This document shows positions 41,459 through 51,182 of a DNA stretch of 62,847 bases, one piece after another. The position numbers were made by a program, and so were the translations under genes. Source of the stretch: Lachnospiraceae bacterium (lineage in GTDB: Bacteria; Bacillota; Clostridia; Lachnospirales; Lachnospiraceae). A model generated the notes under the pieces. It ran no database searches, was not told the DNA's origin, and saw only the letters and a list, made by a program, of their open reading frames with translations. The DNA is taken from contig JAKSRZ010000002.1 of the NCBI GenBank assembly GCA_024403375.1, positions 1 to 62,847 on the forward strand. The letters are read 5' to 3'. Position 1 is the stretch's first letter. Each line of letters starts with the position of its first letter.

Positions 41459-42022
41459 ATGAAGAAATCACTTATTCTGAAAATAATAGTGCCGATTCCG
41501 CTTTTGTTTATGCTGTACATGATATTTTTCTTTTCAGGACAGCCCGGCGAAACCTCCGGAGGACTTTCGAATCGACTATGCGTGTGGCTTGTTAATCTGT
41601 GGAGCAGCATCTTTTCCCGCTCCCTTACCGATATCCAGCTTCACAACGCAGCCGATGCTTTAGAGCCCTTTATACGCAAACTCGCTCACATCACCGAATA
41701 CTTTTTCCTTACAGGCACGGTGTATCTCCCCGTATCCGTGTACACCTTGAAAGAGCGATATATTCTGGCAACCGAAAACAGTGCCTATGCTCTGGCAAAG
41801 CTGAAAAACAACCACTATCACCACAGCCGTTCCCATACGATAAAGGCATTTTTCAGAGTGCTTATAACTTTCGGTGTTACGGTGCTTTTTGCCGCAGGAG
41901 ATGAACTTCATCAGTACTTTGTTCCAGGCCGTTCAGGAAGAGTCTTCGATGTCTTAATCGATTCCATCGGAATACTTGCAGCCTCATTGATAATCTACTT
42001 TTTTGTACGAAATGACAATTGA
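41459..42022 (+). CDS. VanZ-family membrane protein
   Basis: The 187-residue protein has four or five hydrophobic segments and the VanZ-family residues: an early 'FFFSGQPGETS', the central 'FIRKLAHITEYFFLTGTVY', and the C-terminal 'DELHQYFVPGRSGRVFDVLI' with 'DSIGI'. VanZ was named for teicoplanin resistance, but most chromosomal members have no proven role. The gene stands alone with its own promoter and terminator, so no resistance function should be assumed. Confidence 0.88.
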   Translation: MKKSLILKIIVPIPLLFMLYMIFFFSGQPGETSGGLSNRLCVWLVNLWSSIFSRSLTDIQLHNAADALEPFIRKLAHITEYFFLTGTVYLPVSVYTLKERYILATENSAYALAKLKNNHYHHSRSHTIKAFFRVLITFGVTVLFAAGDELHQYFVPGRSGRVFDVLIDSIGILAASLIIYFFVRNDN

Positions 42023-42032
42023 TATCCCACGC

Positions 42033-42070
42033 AAAAACAGCCTTGAGCTTTTGGCCCAAGGCTGTTTATT
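42033..42070. terminator. Bidirectional terminator
   Basis: ACAGCCTTG (42037-42045) pairs with CAAGGCTGT (42057-42065). T-rich sequence follows on the plus strand and TTTTTG on the minus strand, so it ends both the VanZ-like and the antiporter transcripts. Confidence 0.8.
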
Positions 42071-42085
42071 TATGCTCTCAAATAT

Positions 42086-43054
42086 TTATACAAAGAACTG
42101 GAATGTAACGAAAGCTACATAAATTGCAAGAAGAATAATTCCCTGCCAACGTGACAACTTCTTTTTAACAAGTGCAGGTACGCACATAAGAAGCATTACA
42201 CAAAGCATCAAAGGAATATCAAGTACAAGTGAAGCATTCTGTCCGAAAAGCAGCTTTCCTTCAGGTACCGCAAAAGGTGCTATTGTAACGGAAACACCGG
42301 AAACAAGCACGAGATTAAATACGTTTGCTCCGATAACATTTCCTATACCAAGCTGTGCATGTCCCTTTCTGAGGGAGGTAATGGTTGTAACCAGCTCGGG
42401 AAGGCTTGTTCCAAGAGCAACAAACGTAAGGGCAATAACTGTTTCAGGAACCTTAAGCGCCTGAGCTATGAGCGTACCATTATCAACAAGAAGCTTTGCA
42501 CCTACTGCAATAAGTGCCGCACCACCTACAAGCATAATGAGTTCCAGCCACAGCGGGTGTTCCTTCGTTTCCTCTTCCTCTTCCACCTCAACGCTGTCAG
42601 GATTCTTCATGCCCTGATGAACCGTAAGGAACAGATAAACAAGGCAGATTGCCAGCATTATTATACCGATAATACGTGGGAACTTTCCGAGTAAATATGC
42701 CGCAATACAATAAACCGCCGCACTTGAGAAGAAAAAGATAACCGGCATTCTCATGGATTTTGTATTAACCGGTCCCGGGTTAAATGCAATGGAAATGGCA
42801 GCAATAAGTGCTGTGTTGCAGATAATGGAACCGATCGCATTACCATAAGCCATTGAGCTTAATCCCTGAACTGCGCCGGTAGTAGAAACCATAACTTCCG
42901 GGAGTGTAGTTCCGATAGAAACAACTGTGGCACCAACCACGATATCAGGCAACTTGGAGCGCTTGGCAATTCCGGTGGCTCCGTCCACAAACCAGTCGCC
43001 GCCCTTAATTAAAAGAACGAGCCCCAGTGCGAACAACAATACAGGTATAATCAT
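42086..43054 (-). CDS. CaCA-family cation antiporter (YrbG-like)
   Basis: The 322-residue protein has about ten TM segments in two inverted halves. Each half carries the alpha-repeat motif of Ca2+/cation antiporters: 'VGATVVSIGTTLPEVMVST' with 'YGNAIGSIICN', and 'IALTFVALGTSLPELVTTI' with 'GIGNVIGANVFN'. The loop between halves is acidic ('DSVEVEEEEETKEH'). AAAGGAG precedes the ATG. The upstream leader looks like a yybP-ykoY Mn2+ riboswitch, so Mn2+ may be the exported ion rather than, or besides, Ca2+. Confidence 0.9.
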   Translation of the reverse strand: MIIPVLLFALGLVLLIKGGDWFVDGATGIAKRSKLPDIVVGATVVSIGTTLPEVMVSTTGAVQGLSSMAYGNAIGSIICNTALIAAISIAFNPGPVNTKSMRMPVIFFFSSAAVYCIAAYLLGKFPRIIGIIMLAICLVYLFLTVHQGMKNPDSVEVEEEEETKEHPLWLELIMLVGGAALIAVGAKLLVDNGTLIAQALKVPETVIALTFVALGTSLPELVTTITSLRKGHAQLGIGNVIGANVFNLVLVSGVSVTIAPFAVPEGKLLFGQNASLVLDIPLMLCVMLLMCVPALVKKKLSRWQGIILLAIYVAFVTFQFFV

Positions 43055-43091
43055 AATATACTCCTTTTCTTTTATACTGTTTGCTTTTCAG

Positions 43092-43196
43092 CATGCACGA
43101 GTCTCGTTATTTAAGATAAGCCAGGCCGAAGCCGAGATTGTTGAACTTACCACGTGAACATTCACGCTACTACTCCCTCTATGTTTAATTGTGCAT
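43092..43196 (-). ncRNA. Candidate yybP-ykoY (Mn2+) riboswitch
   Basis: The minus-strand leader of the antiporter gene has GGGAGTAG (43170-43177), like the conserved GGGGAGUAG loop. A hairpin follows (GCGTGAA/TTCACG), and then a GTAAG ... GGCTTCGGCC ... CTTAT arm. Near the 3' end is AGACT (43100-43104), like the conserved AGAC of this class. UGCAC and GUGCA at the ends can form P1. Riboswitches of this family commonly control cation exporters. No covariance model could be run. Confidence 0.6.
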
Positions 43197-43199
43197 TTA

Positions 43200-43245
43200 A
43201 GTTTAAGACCGGGCCGTGAATTTGTCAATACCCTTTCACGGCCCG
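43200..43245 (-). promoter_or_regulatory. Terminator hairpin with the antiporter promoter built into it
   Basis: CGGGCCGTGAA and TTCACGGCCCG (43210-43245) form an 11-bp GC-rich hairpin after the stop codon of the giant pilus-operon protein. The loop carries TTGACA (43223-43228). With a 17-bp spacer made of the hairpin's far arm, TAAACT (43200-43205) serves as -10 for the antiporter. Confidence 0.55.
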
Positions 43246-43254
43246 ATAAATTAG

Positions 43255-46200
43255 TTAATCAATATTAAATAATCCTCTGCGTGTAAATACAATATCCACC
43301 GCATCAGACAATGGTCGGTTCTCCGTCTGGTCTCGACCATAGCGCATTATAATATCCAGTCTTATGCCGAAGGAGCTGTTGGAATCCAGCGCAAACTTAT
43401 CTGTCGCTGCCGGTCTGTACGTTCCGGTAGTGGGTCCTGCTGCAAATAACTCTGAATAGTATCTGTCGTTTAGGGGTATATCCACATAGTAGTATTCCCC
43501 TGCCTTAACTTCAGGTCCGTTAATGGTTTCTGTCACTACATCTCCGCTTGCATTCTGATACTGGAAGCTGAAAGCTCTTGGGCTCTCTGCAACGATTTCC
43601 GGTGTCTCGTTCAGATTGTCCGGATTGTATCTGTATGCCGTAATGTTCATCGGATACTCTCTCAATCTGTTGATAACGTTTCCGGTGTCCTTATCCAGTT
43701 CAATAGGATAAATATGCATGGTCAGCGTCTTATTCAGTACCACTCCATAGCTCTTAACATTAAAGAATACGCGCTTATAGAAGTTTGTAACCTGGTGATT
43801 AATTACCTCCTCGGTAGTCTCACCTTCGTCAACGATGCCATTACCGTTTTCGTCCTTCCACTCCTGCCTTGTAACGCTTTCCACAACGGCCTCGTTCTCG
43901 TCCATAATGCCGTTTCCGTTATAATCGTTCCAAAGGATTTCTCCCACAATTTCATCGCCCAAAGGTTCTGAAAGTTCGGGAAGAACCGTCTCGTCATAAT
44001 CAATGTAAAGATATTCAAGAGACTCCTTGTTTGATGCCTTATCCGTATTAAGGATAGTAGGCTTTGCGGGGGAGGTAATTGCCTTATAGGCAGCAACCAT
44101 CGTATTTACAAAGAGCTTTGTCTCATCGTCCGAAAGTGTGGAAGCAGAATGTCCTACGCCGGAATAAGTGATATTTCCGCAGTTGTAGATGTAGTAATTG
44201 TTTCTTACATCATTTTTTGTCTTATAAACATTTGAACCATAATCGGAAATAGAATACCATACAACAATATCATCGTCTTCAAAGTCTATCTGATAATACT
44301 GAGCGTGGGTCTGGGCAACAGTCATCTTGTCCGGTATGTAGTACGGGTAGCAGGTTATCTGTCCATCGTTGGATTTTGTAACCTTGGTTGATATGTTGGC
44401 ACCTACCTGCGCAGTCATGGACAGGTTAGTAAAGCCCTGATTAAGCACATATCCGTTTTCCGTAGCAACTCTTGAAAGGCTTCCGTTGGAACCGGTTGTA
44501 AACGGCCAATCGGCCGCCTCAGGATTCGCGGTTCCCTTAAATTCTGTAACGTCAAAACGATCCAGTTTAAGGATATTTCTGAAGTATCTGTTGATGTTGT
44601 AGCCCCAGCCGCTTCCCAGCTTATTGTGGTAGGAAGTTGTATCGTGAGTAAACAGTGTTGCCTTTCCTGAATTAATGAACTCGTTGATTACATCACAGGC
44701 CGCATTGCTTTCAATGTCCGTATAAACATCTGCAAAGCCGATAATAAGCATATCAAGCTCTACTTCATTACCAAGCTTGTTTTTGCATACAAGGGTGCCG
44801 TCCTTAAGTCCCACTTCTTCGCTATAGAGAGGTACCCAGTACTGTGTTTCTTTCACTCTGTAATGATATACCCACTTCTTGTTGCCGTTTTCTGTGGTTA
44901 TTTCTACCTGTTCATAGGAAATAAGGTTGGGATTCCAGGTAGGAACTTCCCAAAGATTATCAACGTAGCGATCCACCTCTGTAACCTTGTTTCCGTAGCC
45001 CTCAAGCTTTGAGAACCAATAAGTATCCGTAGCAGAAATAGTGCCGTTTGCAATGGCTGCACTGCTGTCATTCACAAGCTGTGTGAACTGATCAACAGTA
45101 AGTCGGAAATATTCCACCTCGAAATCATTCAGTTCTCTTGTATACTTATAGAATTTCTGAGCCGTATTATAAAGTGAACCGGAGCTCACATCGCCGTAGC
45201 CATTGTTTACGCTCTTAAGGATTCCGCCGTTTTCATCGGCTTCCTTTACTTCCTTGTTGGAGGGAAGCACAATTGTCGCATTGGCATTAGGTAAAATCTG
45301 AAGCACATAGCATGATGCCTTTTCATCGGATTTGAATGCACTCATACCCGTAAAATCATCGGACACCAGTTTCTTTGTATTGCTTACAACTTCCAGTTTC
45401 CAAGGGATTACTCCCACATACTCACCTGCATTTATAACAAGCTTATATGTTTTATTGCTCTTAAGGCTGTACTCTCTCGCATTGGAAACCTTGGAATAAG
45501 TATCCGATGCGGAATTGTATCTGACTTCGGAAATATCAACAGAATCCATCATTTCCGTTACTTCGCTGAATTTTCCGTCAGCGTTAGTATCTATGAAGAA
45601 TTTTACTGTATAGGTATCCGTAGGGTCAGTGGAATCAAGTACGAAAATGAATTCCAGCGTTTTTGCCGTAATATCGCCGCCGTTAACATAAATCTCACTG
45701 TCCTTAAGATTTCTCCATTCAGGACGTGTGTAATCATGATACTCTACAGGCTGTTTAAGCATCTTGATTTCAAAGCTCTTGTTTTTCAGTGCTTTGATAA
45801 AGTCCTTATCATGCTCTGCTCCGGTTGTTCCCTCATGGAAGCAAAGTGCAGAATACTTTTCCGAATTAACCTCAGAAAGGAACTTATACATGTATGATGC
45901 AGTATCAACTATATTTGTGTTGACGGCACCTGTAACCATCAGCTCGCTGCCTATAATGACAGGGTATCCTGCATCTATAAAGTTCTTAAGTGCCTTATAT
46001 TTAACGTTTGTCAGGTCATTTCCTGAATATGGTGATTTCTCTATGGAAACGTCGTCTCTTCCGGACAGGAGATAGCCTGTGTCACGCTTTACTTCTCCGG
46101 CATTTCCGTTGGCTGTTACGACTCTTCCTATGTGTGAATATACGTAGGTACCGCTTTCTCCCACAATAAGCTGCTGCTCATTATCAAGAATGATGGTATC

Positions 46201-49200
46201 GCCGTTGTTTACCTTTGTGGCCTCGTTGTAGTGCACCCACATATCGGTTGCATTACTTGCATAATAATCGCTGATGTAGAAGTAGCAGTTGTACCATGCC
46301 TTGTCTCTTGTATTATAGTACTGGCAGCTTGTCCAATAGTCTCGTGTTCCTACGCACTCCAGCGATTTGTCATGGGCACTGGACGTACCAAATGTCACCT
46401 CACCGCCTCCGGGATTTGTAAAGCTTGCCGTAATGTCACTACAGTATACCCATGTTCCGTTAATCCATACTCGGTATTTTTTGTCATTTTTTCCTACAAG
46501 ATTTATCGTGAATCTCTTATCGGAATATTGATTGGCAACTTCATTACCATTGCTCTGATTGCCTAAAAGAATGTGTCTGCCAACCTTTGTAAGGCCGTTT
46601 CCTGCTGTTTTGGAAATAATGACTCTTCCCGCCTCCCAGCGAGAAAATCCGGATATAGTCTGGGGATCGGGTTTTGAAATATCCCAGGAAGATACCATAA
46701 TCTGAACGCCTGCGCCGAATTTTGCTCTCTTTGCTGCAAGGGGCATGTACTCTTCAATTATACCTGCATTATTTCCGCCCACGTACAAGATGTCATACGT
46801 GCTGTTGACGTTCTGAATGTCTCCGATGAATTCAGAGGTACTCATACGTGTAACCTTTGTTTTTCCCGAATAATCAGGCACATATCTTGAAACAAGCCAG
46901 AACCAGTAGCTTTCGTCTTTAAAGGACTCTGCTATTCCGTTTTCCTTAATAACGCCGGAAGGCTCAAGTTCCAGCAGATGAAGGTCTTTATCAAAGTTTT
47001 CGGATACAGTTTTATCCGAAAGCATGTAGTAAATTCCGTCAGCCAGCGAATATGTATCACCTGTTAAAGGCTCTCCAAAAAGGCCCTTTATAGGCTCATT
47101 GTTTGCCATGGGAAGGGCGCCGCTTCTGAAAGCAGATGCAATTCCGTAGGAGTCGCTGTTGTTCATAACAAGCATACGGTGATTGATTTTACTGAAGGTT
47201 GAGCCCGAAGGGAGTAAGGAATTAAAGGTGACTCCAATAAGATCCAGACAGGTTGTATCTCCCTTCTCATAGGCGGTCCAGCCTTCCTTCGTTACAGTAT
47301 TCCATGGAATCAGTGTATAATTATTCCAATAGGAATATCTCTTTATGCCTTCCGCTGTCTCCACAACAAAATTGCCGTTGTTATCGATGGAGTATCCTTC
47401 TATAGGGCTGTCATCGCTTATATACGCGTTCCATAAAGTAACAGGATTTATCTGCTGAGTCATAAGGTAAAGCTTGTAAAGATTACTGCTCCAGGCGTTT
47501 CTGTTACTTCCTGAGAGCGAAAGCTCTTCACCGTCTGAAAGATTTCCCTTAAAATCCTGCTCCGAGGAGCTGACACCATTTTTAATGATGTTATTTATTA
47601 CTGAGTAATCCATAATCACAGGGCATATTTTTATACCGTCATTAAGTCCTGTGATTCTGGCAAAAATCCTCTTTACAGCCTCAAAAGAAAGGTCGTTGCC
47701 CGCCTCGGAAAAGCTGTATTTTGTAGAGATATATGTCTTGGAAGTTATGGCAGGAAACAGATTTGTGTTTCTGTATGCCCTCATAATATCGGCCAGTTCT
47801 CTGTTGTAGCCTGCGGCACCGCTGCCACCATTATATGCAGGCTCGGAAATCACAATCAGATTGGCTCTGTCAATAAGCTTAAGATTCTCAGCCTTACTTA
47901 AATCCCCGGGAGTAACGGTAACCACTCTCACATCATAATCCTGAAGCTTTTTTGCAATGTTACCTTCCAAAGTAAGCTGATAGCTGTCATAAGAATAACC
48001 TGATTCTGCAGCATTCTGTCCGTGCTTCACATACAGTGACTGTGCAGTGCCTGCTGCAGTTGCCTTGGCTGATGCCGGCTCGTTCTTATTGAAATTGATA
48101 ACATAGGTCGGCTCTCCACCAACCGGTATCCACTGTGCATAAAGTGTGATTTCAGATCCTGAGTATCCTTTAGGTACAGGGCTCAGGAAATCATATTCGG
48201 TTCTGCAGGCAGAGTCCCAATACCAGCCGCCAAAAGTGTAGCCATTCCTCTCAGGATTTACAGGCTTTGCGGTTACATCTTCCACAGTACGGTTATTGTC
48301 CTGAACCTTAACGATAGTTTCAGGAGCATTAAACACATCACTGTATACTGTGTTCAGATTAAAGCTTATGAGATACTCATTGGAAGCTGCCTTCCAGCCC
48401 GCATAAAGTGTTGCCGAGCTGTTTACGGACATAGGAAACTGGACCATACGAGTGCAAGCGGTATCTATATACCACCCTGGAAAAGTGTAGCCCGTTCTGT
48501 GGGGTGCTCCAGAGGGTGCAACAATTCTGCTTCCCTCAGCTATTCTTTCAATAGTCATTGAAAAATCAAAACCGTCCGCAACTTCATCTTCAGGGACATT
48601 AGGATCAAAGCTGATTGTATATTCCTTAGATTCTCCTGTGTACTTTTCCGCCCACTTGGCATATACGTTGGTGCTCTTTGTAACCGCAGCGGTAGCATTA
48701 AAGCGGTTTACCCCTTCAGGTTCGTAGTACCAGCCCAAAAATTCATAAGCAGCCACATCTTCGCCCTGTGCGAAGGTCTCATTCTTATAATTCAGTCCCA
48801 GAGCGTACTTTTTAAACAAATCATTATTAACAAGCTTCCACTGATAGAAGGCTGTTAATGCGACGCTTTCCGGGATTGCTCCGATTGTATCCGGGTAGAA
48901 GCCGGGATTTTCGTTGTATTCCTGCTCCGTTCTTACAAGCTGGCCATTGTAGTTGCTCTTCTGTGCCGGGTCTGCGGCAATTTCCTTACTTTCTTCATAG
49001 TTCTTGTATATAAGTCTGTATTCACCGGAATTATCCGCAACAGGCCTTACTGAATAAACGTATTCCAGACGATACTGCTTATCATAGTCGTAATAGAAGG
49101 AAAGAATCGTATCGTTGACACTTATTGCCGGATACTCCTGATTCAGTACTGCAACGTATCTGGTATGCTCGTAGTAGTCGGTTGTGAGCTCAAGATAGGA

Positions 49201-50001
49201 CGCCGTAACAGCATTATTTCTCAGTTCGTCCTCGAGCTTTACAAGGGTACCTGCAGGAATCTTGTTTCCCTCATCATCAAGAACGTACTTCTTCTCTTCA
49301 TCATCGTACAAATAGCCCTGACGGCCTGCAAATCCGATTTTACCAGTCTCGGGATTCATCTCGTATTTTCCGGCTTCCAGGCCCACATCGGTAGCATCTA
49401 CATAAATTCTCGTAAGAGGAATGAATATCTGTCCGGAATAGTTACTGAAGCCATCTACAAGGACAAGCTCGACCATACGCTTATCCACAAAAAGCTCGTA
49501 GTTTCCGCCTCTTCCGCCGGGCACTCTCACATATTCGGCATATCTGTCAGCTGTGCCCGCGTCCTCACTCTTATAGATTCTTCCATATTCCTCAAAGGTG
49601 GAATCTGCATATGAAGTTCTGAAATCCATGGAAACAAGGTCCGTTTTCTCCACAGAAAACCAGTCCGATAAAGTTCCCACAATCTCATTTTTACGAGCCA
49701 TCGTGGTTGTTGAATCGCCTGTTATTTCGCTGACTTTTACAGGTTCCTGACCCGCCACCAGGTATCCCATCTGGGCCTGAAGTTCATTGGGTACTATTTC
49801 CAGAACGACAAAAGGATTGGACTCCGTTCCGAGAGTGCCATTTTCGGGAATTGTCTTATAAATTCCATCAGCACCCACTACGTCTTCCGCCAGTGTTTTG
49901 TATTCTTTTCCAAAATTAAAAAGCTGACCTGCAGCAGCAAGTCCGGCCACAAGCAGAGAAGCCGTTACTGCGGCAATTACTGATTTTTTCCACGCCTTCA
50001 T
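43255..50001 (-). CDS. Giant DUF5057/InlB-repeat surface protein at the end of the pilus operon
   Basis: The 2248-residue protein has an N-terminal hydrophobic segment (about 8-25). A DUF5057-like opening comes next ('NPFVVLEIVPNELQAQMGYL'). Three InlB B-repeat units (Listeria-Bacteroides repeats) lie around residues 440-630, each ending in a pattern like 'LYAGW' or 'VYAKW'. Long unassigned regions follow. Three Asp/Asn-rich loops resemble EF-hand/dockerin-type calcium sites: 'DTNADGKFSE' near residue 1475, and 'DYNGNGIMDENE' and 'DENGNGIVDEGE' near 2020-2055. No LPXTG anchor is visible at the C-terminus. The gene starts 10 bp after the last minor pilin. A secreted adhesin carried or displayed by the pili is inferred from position and domains. 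Confidence 0.82.
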   Translation of the reverse strand: MKAWKKSVIAAVTASLLVAGLAAAGQLFNFGKEYKTLAEDVVGADGIYKTIPENGTLGTESNPFVVLEIVPNELQAQMGYLVAGQEPVKVSEITGDSTTTMARKNEIVGTLSDWFSVEKTDLVSMDFRTSYADSTFEEYGRIYKSEDAGTADRYAEYVRVPGGRGGNYELFVDKRMVELVLVDGFSNYSGQIFIPLTRIYVDATDVGLEAGKYEMNPETGKIGFAGRQGYLYDDEEKKYVLDDEGNKIPAGTLVKLEDELRNNAVTASYLELTTDYYEHTRYVAVLNQEYPAISVNDTILSFYYDYDKQYRLEYVYSVRPVADNSGEYRLIYKNYEESKEIAADPAQKSNYNGQLVRTEQEYNENPGFYPDTIGAIPESVALTAFYQWKLVNNDLFKKYALGLNYKNETFAQGEDVAAYEFLGWYYEPEGVNRFNATAAVTKSTNVYAKWAEKYTGESKEYTISFDPNVPEDEVADGFDFSMTIERIAEGSRIVAPSGAPHRTGYTFPGWYIDTACTRMVQFPMSVNSSATLYAGWKAASNEYLISFNLNTVYSDVFNAPETIVKVQDNNRTVEDVTAKPVNPERNGYTFGGWYWDSACRTEYDFLSPVPKGYSGSEITLYAQWIPVGGEPTYVINFNKNEPASAKATAAGTAQSLYVKHGQNAAESGYSYDSYQLTLEGNIAKKLQDYDVRVVTVTPGDLSKAENLKLIDRANLIVISEPAYNGGSGAAGYNRELADIMRAYRNTNLFPAITSKTYISTKYSFSEAGNDLSFEAVKRIFARITGLNDGIKICPVIMDYSVINNIIKNGVSSSEQDFKGNLSDGEELSLSGSNRNAWSSNLYKLYLMTQQINPVTLWNAYISDDSPIEGYSIDNNGNFVVETAEGIKRYSYWNNYTLIPWNTVTKEGWTAYEKGDTTCLDLIGVTFNSLLPSGSTFSKINHRMLVMNNSDSYGIASAFRSGALPMANNEPIKGLFGEPLTGDTYSLADGIYYMLSDKTVSENFDKDLHLLELEPSGVIKENGIAESFKDESYWFWLVSRYVPDYSGKTKVTRMSTSEFIGDIQNVNSTYDILYVGGNNAGIIEEYMPLAAKRAKFGAGVQIMVSSWDISKPDPQTISGFSRWEAGRVIISKTAGNGLTKVGRHILLGNQSNGNEVANQYSDKRFTINLVGKNDKKYRVWINGTWVYCSDITASFTNPGGGEVTFGTSSAHDKSLECVGTRDYWTSCQYYNTRDKAWYNCYFYISDYYASNATDMWVHYNEATKVNNGDTIILDNEQQLIVGESGTYVYSHIGRVVTANGNAGEVKRDTGYLLSGRDDVSIEKSPYSGNDLTNVKYKALKNFIDAGYPVIIGSELMVTGAVNTNIVDTASYMYKFLSEVNSEKYSALCFHEGTTGAEHDKDFIKALKNKSFEIKMLKQPVEYHDYTRPEWRNLKDSEIYVNGGDITAKTLEFIFVLDSTDPTDTYTVKFFIDTNADGKFSEVTEMMDSVDISEVRYNSASDTYSKVSNAREYSLKSNKTYKLVINAGEYVGVIPWKLEVVSNTKKLVSDDFTGMSAFKSDEKASCYVLQILPNANATIVLPSNKEVKEADENGGILKSVNNGYGDVSSGSLYNTAQKFYKYTRELNDFEVEYFRLTVDQFTQLVNDSSAAIANGTISATDTYWFSKLEGYGNKVTEVDRYVDNLWEVPTWNPNLISYEQVEITTENGNKKWVYHYRVKETQYWVPLYSEEVGLKDGTLVCKNKLGNEVELDMLIIGFADVYTDIESNAACDVINEFINSGKATLFTHDTTSYHNKLGSGWGYNINRYFRNILKLDRFDVTEFKGTANPEAADWPFTTGSNGSLSRVATENGYVLNQGFTNLSMTAQVGANISTKVTKSNDGQITCYPYYIPDKMTVAQTHAQYYQIDFEDDDIVVWYSISDYGSNVYKTKNDVRNNYYIYNCGNITYSGVGHSASTLSDDETKLFVNTMVAAYKAITSPAKPTILNTDKASNKESLEYLYIDYDETVLPELSEPLGDEIVGEILWNDYNGNGIMDENEAVVESVTRQEWKDENGNGIVDEGETTEEVINHQVTNFYKRVFFNVKSYGVVLNKTLTMHIYPIELDKDTGNVINRLREYPMNITAYRYNPDNLNETPEIVAESPRAFSFQYQNASGDVVTETINGPEVKAGEYYYVDIPLNDRYYSELFAAGPTTGTYRPAATDKFALDSNSSFGIRLDIIMRYGRDQTENRPLSDAVDIVFTRRGLFNID

Positions 50002-50011
50002 ACAGCTCCTC

Positions 50012-50614
50012 CTATCTTAAATTTCTTCCATAAACCGATTTTTTTGCAGTGTATTCTTTTCCAAGAAGCTGAAGCTTAATGTCTAACTTCAAAAGCTTCT
50101 TGTCCTGAGTAACACTTATGTCTTCCACATAATTTGCCAGAAGCCTTCTGCTGTTTCCCAGCACATCGTTGGCTGCGATGATTTTCTGCATATCCAGCTC
50201 TCCAAGCTCAGTAAAGTCTGAAGAGTCCACATTCTCGGAACTCAGTCTGAAAAACCTTAATGTATTGTCCTGCTCTCTCACAAGAATGTAGTAATAGTCC
50301 TTTTCATAATTAATCTGAGTGGCTGAATCCGGAGCCTTAATATAAAAGGCCTGCACAGAGTTTCCATTCACGCTTAAGTTCTTTACTTCGCAGAACTCCT
50401 CTGCTTCCACAGCCACATCACCAATATAGGAAAGAGCATAGCCCGCCTCCTGCTGAAGAGTCACCTCAGTGGAAAGCGTAGTATAATTGGATCTGGAGGA
50501 GGATATAAAAACCACAAGCATGGTGCTGATAATTCCCACCATGAGGATTACCACCACCAGCTCAATAAGAGTGATTCCCTTATTATTCGTTTTTATACTC
50601 TGCCTTTTACTCAT
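50012..50614 (-). CDS. Minor prepilin (PilW/GspJ-like)
   Basis: The 200-residue protein has a class III prepilin signal, 'NNKG' then 'ITLIELVVVILMVGI', with Gly at -1 and Glu at +5. The rest is a beta-rich pilin-like head. It overlaps the next upstream gene by 8 bp. It should be cleaved by PilD and act as a minor or tip pilin. The PilW/GspJ label is based on place in the operon and size and is uncertain. Confidence 0.82.
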   Translation of the reverse strand: MSKRQSIKTNNKGITLIELVVVILMVGIISTMLVVFISSSRSNYTTLSTEVTLQQEAGYALSYIGDVAVEAEEFCEVKNLSVNGNSVQAFYIKAPDSATQINYEKDYYYILVREQDNTLRFFRLSSENVDSSDFTELGELDMQKIIAANDVLGNSRRLLANYVEDISVTQDKKLLKLDIKLQLLGKEYTAKKSVYGRNLR

Positions 50615-51182
50615 TCTTTAAAACTCGCCCCGTTTCAGGGATTACAATGTATTCTATGGTTTCACTGCCCGAAACCTTGATATCTGTCAGATAATAATTG
50701 CCCTCTGCGCCTTCGCTCGGCTTTTTCAGTTCAGCTGTCTGCCCCCGAAGTCCACCATTTGCGGAGTTATAGTATATGCTTATGCCTTCTGTTGTTACTT
50801 TTTTGTAGCTTGTCTCAGTGGTGCCGCCTACATATTGGTCACTTGCCTTAAGTTCCACGGTGATTCGGTTGCTGCCCAGTTTCTCTTCTGCCTTAAGTTC
50901 AGTGATACCGGTTTCTTTGACATAGATTCCCGCATAGAGGTCATTGTCCTTCTCTATTATGGTAATCCAGGTCTCGCCATCTGAATAGGCCATTGCGGTT
51001 TCTCGTGCGGTGGTAAACATGGAGTAAAGCTTCTTTGCGGCGCTATCGGATCTGGCATTATATACAACCGATATGCCCACTGCCATGCCGCCTGCAAGTA
51101 TGCCCAGCACAAGTACCACTACTATGAGCTCCAGCAAGGAAAAGCCTGCATTATTCTGTTTAGTTCTTCTTCCAGTTGTCAT
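50607..51182 (-). CDS. Minor prepilin (GspH/FimT-like)
   Basis: The 191-residue protein has the prepilin site 'NNAG' then 'FSLLELIVVVLVLGI', with Glu at +5. A single hydrophobic helix and a beta-rich domain follow. It overlaps its upstream neighbour by 23 bp and its downstream one by 8 bp, so the set is tightly co-translated. It probably primes or caps the pilus. Family assignment is by pattern only. Confidence 0.82.
   Translation of the reverse strand: MTTGRRTKQNNAGFSLLELIVVVLVLGILAGGMAVGISVVYNARSDSAAKKLYSMFTTARETAMAYSDGETWITIIEKDNDLYAGIYVKETGITELKAEEKLGSNRITVELKASDQYVGGTTETSYKKVTTEGISIYYNSANGGLRGQTAELKKPSEGAEGNYYLTDIKVSGSETIEYIVIPETGRVLKNE

Noticed and set aside
41459-42022. Glycopeptide resistance gene
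   Set aside because: The protein is VanZ-family by pattern only. There are no vanHAX or regulatory genes, so resistance is not supported.
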